From assembly GCA_903891395.1 (NCBI GenBank), contig CAITEM010000616.1, forward strand, positions 1-5,358: a DNA stretch of 5,358 nucleotides, read 5' to 3'. Source of the DNA: an uncultured Hyphomicrobiales bacterium. GTDB lineage: Bacteria; Pseudomonadota; Alphaproteobacteria; Rhizobiales; Xanthobacteraceae. Positions 1 to 4,119 of this stretch are shown here, piece after piece. Both the position numbers and the translations under genes were made by a program. Numbering within the stretch: the stretch's first letter is position 1; every line of letters begins with the position of its first letter. The notes beneath the pieces are model-generated. The model had not been told where the DNA came from. It did not search any database and saw nothing but the letters and a program-made list of their open reading frames with translations.

Positions 1-22
1 GAATGAGTGAGGTCTTGCGCAT
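1..22 (-). CDS. ctpA: Start of S41-family C-terminal processing peptidase (partial, cut by window edge)
   Basis: Only seven codons are inside the window, reading MRKTSLI. The ATG at 22-20 overlaps the TAA stop of the upstream EnvC-like gene as TAATG, so translation is probably coupled. An AAAAGG lies about 10 nt before the ATG, inside the end of envC, and could serve as ribosome binding site. From family knowledge, alphaproteobacterial CtpA proteins often begin with Met-Arg-Lys-Thr-Ser followed by a hydrophobic export signal, and ctpA commonly follows envC. CtpA would be a periplasmic, membrane-anchored serine protease with a PDZ domain, none of which is visible here. The identification rests on seven residues plus gene order and is an inference. 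Confidence 0.5.
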
Positions 23-1311
23 TATCCGCGAACCTTTTCGCCTTCGCCAGCCGCCCACCATGGGCCTGGATCAACGGGAGTCCCGTCCTTACGAAATTCG
101 ATATAAAGCACCGGCTGGCTGGAACCTGTCGCAAGGATAGAAGCGATATGGGAGGCACTCCCCATCACCGCAACCGGTTCGCCGGCCAGCACGAACTGTC
201 CGAGATCAACTGATATCCGATCCATCCCCGCGAGCAAGACATGATACCCGCCGCCTACATTAAGGATCAAGAGTTGTCCGTAGGACCGGAACGGCCCTGA
301 ATAGACCACCCAGCCGTCGGCCGGCGCAGTGACCTGCGCGCCGGCCCTTGTCGCGATCGAAACTCCCATTTCCAACCCACCGATACCATCGGGCGCCCCG
401 AATTCCTTCAATTTGACGCCGTTAACCGGTGTTGGAACATGACCTCGCAGCGAAACAAAGGCGACGGCCGGTGTTAAACGCCCCGGATCGCGAAAAGCCG
501 ACAAAGCAGGCCGGCTGTCGTTGCGCGCGGCCTCGCGGGCGTCCTTGATTGCGGGGTCCAGACCGGCTTCCAGCTTGCCGATCAAATCTTTGAGATTGTC
601 GACCTGGCGGCCCAAATCGGCGGCCCGCTGGCGCTCGGCATTGAGGGCCTGTTCGCGATCGGCCTGCTGCTTCTGCCGTTCGCCGACCAGGGCGGTCATG
701 CGGGCGCGTTCGCCATCGAGCGAGGCCATCTCGGCCTTGAGCCGGTCGCGCTCGGCGGCGATCTTCTGGCGGACATTGCCGAGTTCGGTGAGGTCGCTGG
801 CCAGCGCCTCGACCTGCTGGCGCATCTCCGGCAGCACGGCGCCGAGCACCATCGCGGTGCGCACCGACTGCAGCGCGTCTTCGGGACTGGCGATCAAAGC
901 GGGCGGGGGACGGCGGCCGACACGTTGCAACGCCGCCAGCACTTCACCGATGACGGCGCGGCGGCCGTCGAGCGACTTGCGAATGCCGGCTTCGTTGTCG
1001 TCGAGCGGCTTCAGACGGGTTTCGGTAGCGCCGATGCTGGTCTCGAAGCCGCGCAGCCGCGCGGCGGTATCGATCAGATCCTGATTGAGCTTGATGCGGT
1101 CGGCGCCGATCTGCTCGATCTCGCGCTTGAGGGCCGCTTCGGTCTCGCCCGACTTGCGTTGCGCGTCGCGCGCGGCCTGCAATTCATCGTCGCGCTGTTT
1201 GATGACGTCGAGCGGCGCGGGCTGTTGTTGCGCGAACGACGGCGCGCACGCGAGCGCCAGCCCCGCGATCAAGGCGGTGCGCAATGTCTGTCCGCTGATT
1301 CGGCCCATCAT
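22..1311 (-). CDS. envC: EnvC-like murein hydrolase activator with degenerate LytM/M23 domain
   Basis: This is a 429-residue exported protein. Residues 1-27 form a signal peptide: Arg4 and Arg11, a hydrophobic TALIAGLALA core, then Ser-Phe-Ala before Gln28, a good signal peptidase I site. Residues about 35-265 are rich in Glu, Arg, Lys, Gln and Ala and look like two long coiled coils separated near 130-165, as in EnvC. Residues about 286-419 form a LytM (peptidase M23) fold ending in LYIEFRKDGTPVDPGPWW, close to the EnvC ending. The zinc site is lost: the HxGxD motif reads E314-M-G-V-S318, HLH reads V401-L-Y403, and YAHL reads LAGM. It should therefore activate cell-wall amidases at the division site rather than cut peptidoglycan. 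I chose the ATG at 1311 (a second ATG follows directly) because the signal peptide starts there; its ribosome binding site is weak. The open frame continues upstream to 2025, but that part is low-complexity and not protein-like. Confidence 0.88.
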   Translation of the reverse strand: MMGRISGQTLRTALIAGLALACAPSFAQQQPAPLDVIKQRDDELQAARDAQRKSGETEAALKREIEQIGADRIKLNQDLIDTAARLRGFETSIGATETRLKPLDDNEAGIRKSLDGRRAVIGEVLAALQRVGRRPPPALIASPEDALQSVRTAMVLGAVLPEMRQQVEALASDLTELGNVRQKIAAERDRLKAEMASLDGERARMTALVGERQKQQADREQALNAERQRAADLGRQVDNLKDLIGKLEAGLDPAIKDAREAARNDSRPALSAFRDPGRLTPAVAFVSLRGHVPTPVNGVKLKEFGAPDGIGGLEMGVSIATRAGAQVTAPADGWVVYSGPFRSYGQLLILNVGGGYHVLLAGMDRISVDLGQFVLAGEPVAVMGSASHIASILATGSSQPVLYIEFRKDGTPVDPGPWWAAGEGEKVRG

Positions 1312-1359
1312 TGCGCTCAAGTTACGCCCGCAAGGTTCCACGGCAAGGTCATTCTGACG

Positions 1360-1374
1360 GCCCTTTTGCAGGGC
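1360..1374. repeat. Small hairpin upstream of envC
   Basis: GCCCT (1360-1364) and AGGGC (1370-1374) form a perfect 5-bp stem around a TTTGC loop, about 50 bp before the envC start. In the envC transcript it would lie in the 5' leader. It is short enough to be chance. Confidence 0.3.
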
Positions 1375-1622
1375 GATTAAGACCAATGTGGGACCGCTTT
1401 TCCTTACTGACACTCCCCCTCCAGGGGAGGGTGAAGACAACAGCGCCGCGCGGGCGTGCATCACCGATTCAATTTTCAAACAGCCATTAGCCAACGCTCC
1501 GCCGCCCGTATTCTTTGCGGCCCCGGGCAGGCCGTCGTCCACATTCGCATTTCCGCCTTCGCCTTGCGGCTTCGGCGGACGCGCCTTCCATCGCCCTGCA
1601 CTAACGAGGGCGCGCGGAACGC

Positions 1623-1710
1623 CGGGGTCCAACGACCCCGCAGCCTCGTGTGATGTGCTTTGAGTTTGGTCACACGAGCATAGCCACCACGGAAGTGCCG
1701 GATCCCCGGC
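1623..1710. other. Cluster of three consecutive perfect stem-loops
   Basis: Three perfect hairpins follow each other within 88 bp. The first has a 7-bp stem, CGGGGTC/GACCCCG (1623-1629/1634-1640), with loop CAAC. The second has a 9-bp stem, CTCGTGTGA/TCACACGAG (1645-1653/1670-1678), with a 16-nt loop. The third has a 5-bp stem, GCCGG/CCGGC (1697-1701/1706-1710), with loop ATCC. Spacers are 4 and 18 nt. Either strand could fold this way. The cluster is the most structured part of the gap and could belong to a non-coding RNA or to a DNA repeat; the sequence does not decide which. Confidence 0.45.
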
Positions 1711-2029
1711 GTCCCGCGCGCGATGTTTGAGGTTTGCTCCGCAAGGCCCCCGGTGGACGAACCTTTTCAGGCTCCCTCTGACGCAGGGAAAGCCTATCCA
1801 CCGCTGCGGGGCTTTCATGCGCCGTGATCGGCATCCGCCGGCGCGGAACCCGTGGTATTCGGGCCTTTGCCGTTGGACGACGCGCACGCGCGCACTCCGC
1901 CCCAGTGACGTGCGGCTGGCACGCCGGGACCACGCGGCTTGGACCGCCGGTCGGGTTGATTGCGTCGCATCTCCAACGCCCCGCCGGCCACCGCTCCCCG
2001 CCCAACGTCTGAAGACGCTGATCAAACGC

Positions 2030-2044
2030 CCCTCGCAGTGAGGG
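2030..2044. repeat. Terminal hairpin of the GC-rich tract
   Basis: CCCTC (2030-2034) and GAGGG (2040-2044) pair perfectly around a GCAGT loop. An alternative register pairs CGCC (2027-2030) with GGCG (2043-2046). It lies about 12 bp inside the AT-rich palindrome and may mark the right end of the element. Confidence 0.35.
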
Positions 2045-2056
2045 CGGGATGGAGGG

Positions 2057-2086
2057 TATATAATCCATAATATGGATTAAAGTCAA
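2057..2086 (-). promoter_or_regulatory. Promoter-like boxes with an embedded 19-bp palindrome, pointing toward envC
   Basis: On the minus strand TTGACT (2086-2081) matches five of six positions of the sigma-70 -35 box. After 18 bp comes TATATA (2062-2057), a four-of-six match to the -10 box. The spacer contains most of a perfect palindrome, TAATCCATA-A-TATGGATTA (2061-2079 on the plus strand; 9-bp arms, one central base). Such placement is typical of an operator where a dimeric repressor blocks RNA polymerase. Transcription would run through the hairpin tract and into envC-ctpA, which would give these genes their own promoter after the REP-like pair. No transcription start is visible from sequence, and I cannot name the regulator. 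Confidence 0.45.
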
Positions 2087-2118
2087 TAGACGGGAGAGAT
2101 TATTTTCCGCTCTCGATC

Positions 2119-2160
2119 CTCATTCTGAGGAGCGCCTCTTGGCGCGTCTCGAAGGACGAG
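2119..2160 (+). repeat. REP-like palindrome, copy 1
   Basis: The unit starts CTCATTCTGAGGAG and ends GTCTCGAAGGACGAG. Its centre is a perfect GCGCC/GGCGC stem (2132-2136/2141-2145) with loop TCTT, and the outer arms pair imperfectly. It is the inverted partner of copy 2. Palindromes of this type (CTCATCCTGAGGAG...GTCTCGAAGGATG) are, to my knowledge, very common between genes in Bradyrhizobium and Rhodopseudomonas. Confidence 0.8.
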
Positions 2161-2180
2161 AGCCCGGATGTTTCGGGGGC
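2161..2180. repeat. Spacer hairpin between the two REP-like copies
   Basis: The 20-bp spacer can itself fold, by CCCG (2163-2166) with CGGG (2174-2177), or by GCCC (2162-2165) with GGGC (2177-2180). The pair of palindromes plus the spacer thus gives three hairpins in a row. Confidence 0.35.
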
Positions 2181-2223
2181 CTTCATCCTTCGAGACGGGC
2201 CTTCGGCCCTCCTCAGGATGAGG
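2181..2223 (-). repeat. REP-like palindrome, copy 2 (inverted)
   Basis: Read on the minus strand it begins CCTCATCCTGAGGAG and ends GTCTCGAAGGATGAAG, so 13 of the 14 bases of the conserved head match copy 1. The central stem has diverged but stays paired: GGGCC/GGCCC (2197-2201/2205-2209 on the plus strand), with a 3-nt loop. Changed bases with kept pairing point to selection on the hairpin. It lies 40 bp past the rlmH stop and could protect the 3' end or attenuate transcription of the proA-rlmH message. No U-tract follows, so it is not a standard intrinsic terminator. Confidence 0.8.
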
Positions 2224-2263
2224 TTTGAGAGGAATGCCCCTGGATGAGGTCGACAACTGAAAA

Positions 2264-2746
2264 TCACCCCCGGTGATACGGATGTCCGGTGAGGATCGTC
2301 GAGGCGCGGTAGAGCTGCTCGAGCAGCATGACGCGCACGAGTTGGTGCGGCCAGGTCGCGGTGCCGAACGACAAGCGGAGCTGTGCCTTGTCGCGCAGGC
2401 TGTCCGCGAGGCCGTCGGCGCCGCCGATCACGAACACCACCGCCGGCTTGTCGTTGGCGCGCCACTTGGCGAACTGCGCGGCGATGCTGGCGCTGTCGAG
2501 GCTGTCGCCGCGCGAATCCAGCAGCACGACCGCGGCGCCCTGCGGAATGACGGTGGTGAGCGCGATCGATTCCTCGATCATGCGTTTGCTCGCCTCGGCG
2601 GCGCGGCTCTCGCGGATTTCGATGATCTCGACGTCGCGCCAACCGAGATTGCGGCCGGTCTGCGCCGCGCGCTTACGGTAGCGCTCGGATAGTTCGGTCT
2701 CGGGGCCCGATTTCAGGCGGCCGATGGCGGCGACGATGATGCGCAT
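2264..2746 (-). CDS. rlmH: 23S rRNA (pseudouridine-1915-N3) methyltransferase
   Basis: This 160-residue protein has the usual RlmH length and carries the whole family signature. It is a SPOUT-class methyltransferase that uses S-adenosylmethionine to methylate N3 of pseudouridine 1915 in helix 69 of 23S rRNA on assembled 70S ribosomes. Visible motifs are LLDSRG (75-80), FVIGGADG (105-112, part of the knotted cofactor site), and the C-terminal run WPHQLVRVMLLEQLYRA (132-148) followed by GHPYHRG (154-160), which helps form the active site of the dimer. Translation begins at ATG 2746 with MRIIVAAIGRLKSGPE, a typical N-terminus; the upstream Shine-Dalgarno is poor. It follows rsfS after 195 bp of hairpin-rich spacer. 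The adjacent rsfS and rlmH genes both act on the ribosome, an arrangement seen in many bacteria. Confidence 0.97.
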   Translation of the reverse strand: MRIIVAAIGRLKSGPETELSERYRKRAAQTGRNLGWRDVEIIEIRESRAAEASKRMIEESIALTTVIPQGAAVVLLDSRGDSLDSASIAAQFAKWRANDKPAVVFVIGGADGLADSLRDKAQLRLSFGTATWPHQLVRVMLLEQLYRASTILTGHPYHRG

Positions 2747-2941
2747 GGCGAGAGGTTAGCATTATCCGCTCGTCCCCACGACCCGCCTACGCTCGCTTTG
2801 CGAGCTTCGGCGCGCTTAGAGTCCGCCGAAGCGCTTGCGCGAAGGGCGGAAAGCGGGGACCGAGCACTTAAACAAAGAACTGGATTCCCGCTTGCGCGGG
2901 AATGCGCGGCGGTTGGGGAACGCGTCACGCCCGCCGGCGGT
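2747..2941. repeat. Hairpin-rich repeat spacer between rsfS and rlmH
   Basis: The 195-bp spacer holds three perfect stem-loops. The first pairs GCTCGC with GCGAGC (2791-2796/2800-2805), loop TTT. The second pairs GCTTCGGCG with CGCCGAAGC (2804-2812/2824-2832), loop of 11 nt. The third pairs ATTCCCGC with GCGGGAAT (2884-2891/2896-2903), loop TTGC. The first two share two bases (2804-2805), so they compete or stack. The ATTCCCGC unit resembles a widespread intergenic repeat of the TGGATTCCCGC...GCGGGAATG type. No gene fits here; a 71-codon open frame crossing it is low-complexity. The spacer may modulate the rsfS-rlmH message or be inserted repeat DNA. Confidence 0.65.
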
Positions 2942-3244
2942 TTACGCGCTCCACATCTTTTCGAGATTGTAGAATTCGCGCACCTCGGGACGGAAGACGT
3001 GGACGATGACGTCGCCGACGTCGATCAGCACCCAGTCGCCCTGACGCAGGCCTTCGATGTGCAGCCCGGTATATTTCGCGGCTTTGAGGCCCTTCACCAG
3101 ATTATCGGAGATGGCGGCGACATGGACGTTCGAGCGTCCCGTCGTCACGACCATGTAGTTGCCCATCGACGGTTTGTCGGACAGATCGACGGTGACGCTG
3201 TCCTCGGCCTTCATGTCGCCGAGCAGCGACAGCACGAGGCGCAA
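2942..3244 (-). CDS. rsfS: Ribosomal silencing factor RsfS (DUF143/Iojap family)
   Basis: RsfS binds ribosomal protein L14 (uL14) on the 50S subunit and blocks joining with 30S, slowing translation in starvation. The family core is complete: KAEDSVTVDL (12-21), NYMVVTTGRSNVHVAAI (29-45), and HIEGLRQGDWVLID (62-75) running into GDVIVHVFRPEVREFYNLEKMW (77-98). The only standard start in the frame is TTG at 3244, with AAGGA four bases upstream; this gives 100 residues, the usual core length. The frame stays open a further 39 codons upstream to a TGA at 3364-3362, encoding an Ala/Lys/Pro-rich stretch. A CTG at 3346, with AAAAGGA nine bases upstream, would give a 134-residue protein with that extension. 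Some related species have similar extensions, as far as I recall. The gene is certain; the start is not. It lies downstream of nadD, a widespread pairing. Confidence 0.93.
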   Translation of the reverse strand: MRLVLSLLGDMKAEDSVTVDLSDKPSMGNYMVVTTGRSNVHVAAISDNLVKGLKAAKYTGLHIEGLRQGDWVLIDVGDVIVHVFRPEVREFYNLEKMWSA

Positions 3245-3405
3245 GGTATCCTTGGCACTTCCACGCTGAGGCGCTTCTTTGACGGAAGCAGCCGGTTTGG
3301 CGGCGGGCGTACGGCGTTTTGCCCGGGTGAGCGCAGGAGTGGCCAGGGTGTCGTGTCCTTTTCAGCGTGTCCGCCCGGACCGTTCCAGGCGCTTGCAGAA
3401 CATAG
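3245..3405 (-). other. nadD-rsfS spacer, possibly coding an RsfS N-terminal extension
   Basis: The 161 bp between the nadD stop and the TTG of rsfS are mostly open in the rsfS frame. From CTG 3346 they read LATPALTRAKRRTPAAKPAA and on through a further Ala/Pro/Lys-containing stretch into the RsfS core. Farther up the same frame, ATG 3403 opens a 13-codon reading (MFCKRLERSGRTR) that ends at TGA 3364-3362. This can be read as a tiny leader ORF, as an interrupted original N-terminus, or as chance. Confidence 0.4.
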
Positions 3406-4119
3406 CTATTTCGCGGGCTTTTTTCCACCCATCGCGGCTTTTTTGGCGGGCTTCTTGGTAACGGGCCGCGGCGCGGCGCTTTTACCTTTGGCGGGGTTTT
3501 TACCGCCGCGCAGCGCGCGCAGAGCGGTCGAGGACAGCGGCGATTTGAGCCCGTGCAGGAAAGTCCAGGCTGGCGCGTAGCGGTCGGGCAATGTGGACGC
3601 GTCGCGTTCCTTGATGCGGAACCGGCTCAACGCCTGACCGGCCGGGCTGGCGCCGGCGTAAAGGCTGGGGCCGAGGCGATCGACCACGACAATAGGCACC
3701 AGGCGGGCGATCTCGCGCCAGCGCTGCCAGCGGTGGAAATGGCGCAGATTGTCGGCGCCCATGATCCAGACGATGCGCACGCGCGGGAATCGCGCTTTCA
3801 GCCAGCAGATGGTGTCGTAGGTATAGCGGGTGTTGATGACGGCTTCGATGCCGGTGATGTCGATGCGCGGGTGGTGCGTCAGTGCGCGCGCCGCGGCGAT
3901 GCGCTTGGCCAGCGGCGCCAGGCCCCTGGTGTTCTTCAACGGATTGCCGGGCGTCACCAGCCACCAGACGCGGTCGAGCTTGAGCCGCTTCATCGCCAGC
4001 AGCGTGGCGCCGAGATGCGCCAGATGCGGCGGATCGAAGGTGCCGCCGAACAGGCCGATGCGCATGCCCGGCGCATTCGGTGGGAGAAAGCGCTCCGAAG
4101 GAGCGGTGGTGTTGCTCAC
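3406..4119 (-). CDS. nadD: Nicotinate-nucleotide adenylyltransferase
   Basis: NadD joins nicotinate mononucleotide and ATP to form deamido-NAD+ (nicotinate adenine dinucleotide), the step before NAD synthetase, in the cytoplasm. The 237-residue product has the nucleotidyltransferase fold: GLFGGTFDPPHLAHL (22-36) is the ATP-binding GGTFDP-H-H motif, TPGNPLK (56-62) the alphaproteobacterial substrate loop, MGADN (120-124) with HRW (129-131) the core dinucleotide region, and SPLSSTALR (193-201) the ISSTxIR-type C-terminal motif. After residue 204 comes a 33-residue Lys/Ala/Pro/Gly tail not needed for the fold. The start is GTG 4119, overlapping the proA stop as GTGA, which suggests translational coupling. 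ATG 4065, just before the fold (MRIGLFGG), is an alternative, but it lacks a ribosome binding site. The stop is TAG at 3408-3406. Confidence 0.95.
   Translation of the reverse strand: MSNTTAPSERFLPPNAPGMRIGLFGGTFDPPHLAHLGATLLAMKRLKLDRVWWLVTPGNPLKNTRGLAPLAKRIAAARALTHHPRIDITGIEAVINTRYTYDTICWLKARFPRVRIVWIMGADNLRHFHRWQRWREIARLVPIVVVDRLGPSLYAGASPAGQALSRFRIKERDASTLPDRYAPAWTFLHGLKSPLSSTALRALRGGKNPAKGKSAAPRPVTKKPAKKAAMGGKKPAK

Larger units (their letters stand above)
1411..2056. repeat. Candidate dispersed GC-rich intergenic element with multiple hairpins
   Basis: The tract begins with a C-rich/G-rich hairpin (CTCCCC 1413-1418, GGGGAG 1424-1429, loop CTCCA) and ends with another (CCCTC 2030-2034, GAGGG 2040-2044). 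Between them lie further perfect stems: 1623-1629/1634-1640, 1645-1653/1670-1678, 1697-1701/1706-1710 and 1909-1913/1919-1923. No frame looks like a real protein. From memory, translated fragments like those here (for example CGFGGRAFHRPALTRARGT on the plus strand and RQREPEKVRPPGALRSKPQ on the minus strand) turn up as hypothetical proteins across Bradyrhizobium-type genomes. That would mean a multicopy non-coding element. This recollection is unverified, and the element's borders are my estimate from the terminal hairpins. Confidence 0.45.
1312..2263. other. Long non-coding gap between rlmH and envC
   Basis: About 950 bp without a credible gene separate rlmH from envC, although the two usually lie close together in related genomes. 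From the envC side it holds roughly 100 bp of plain upstream sequence (1312-1410) with one small hairpin, a GC-rich hairpin-bearing tract (about 1411-2056), a short AT-rich segment with a palindrome and promoter-like boxes (2057-2110), and an inverted pair of REP-like palindromes (2119-2223). Open frames cross it on both strands, but they are rich in Arg, Pro and Gly, overlap one another in several frames and lack ribosome binding sites. I take them as spurious frames in high-GC DNA. Confidence 0.75.

Noticed and set aside
18..22. Lipoprotein signal in EnvC (Cys22)
   Set aside because: The residues before Cys22 are Ala-Leu-Ala, not a standard lipobox, and a clear signal peptidase I site follows at Ala27.
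521..1084. 187-codon plus-strand frame opposite envC
   Set aside because: Ser/Arg/Ala-rich antisense shadow of the coiled-coil region.
1388..1663. 91-codon plus-strand frame across the element
   Set aside because: No ribosome binding site, and the frame opens in plain DNA and runs through the hairpins. Its Pro/Ala-rich sequence resembles spurious hypothetical proteins from repeat DNA.
1312..2025. Upstream continuation of the envC frame (a 667-residue reading in total)
   Set aside because: The stretch before the signal peptide is Arg/Gly/Pro-rich, has no domain and runs through hairpins; the export signal at 1311 marks the true start.
2059..2064. Perfect TATAAT on the plus strand
   Set aside because: No -35-like box at 16-18 bp upstream, and it would transcribe against rlmH; it is probably a by-product of the AT-rich palindrome, though an antisense RNA cannot be excluded.
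1670..2086. 138-codon minus-strand frame starting inside the palindrome
   Set aside because: TTG start without a ribosome binding site, composition dominated by Arg, Pro and Ala, and overlap with other equally open frames; more likely a by-product of the GC-rich element, though its DNA may be conserved.
2100..2223. Rho-independent terminator after rlmH
   Set aside because: Hairpins are present but no run of U follows on the minus strand, so I call them REP-like repeats rather than a terminator.
2100..2642. 180-codon minus-strand frame overlapping rlmH
   Set aside because: Out-of-frame shadow of rlmH that is extremely Arg-rich.
2798..3580. 260-codon plus-strand frame over rsfS and the end of nadD
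   Set aside because: Antisense shadow of two certain genes in high-GC DNA, with no recognisable motif.
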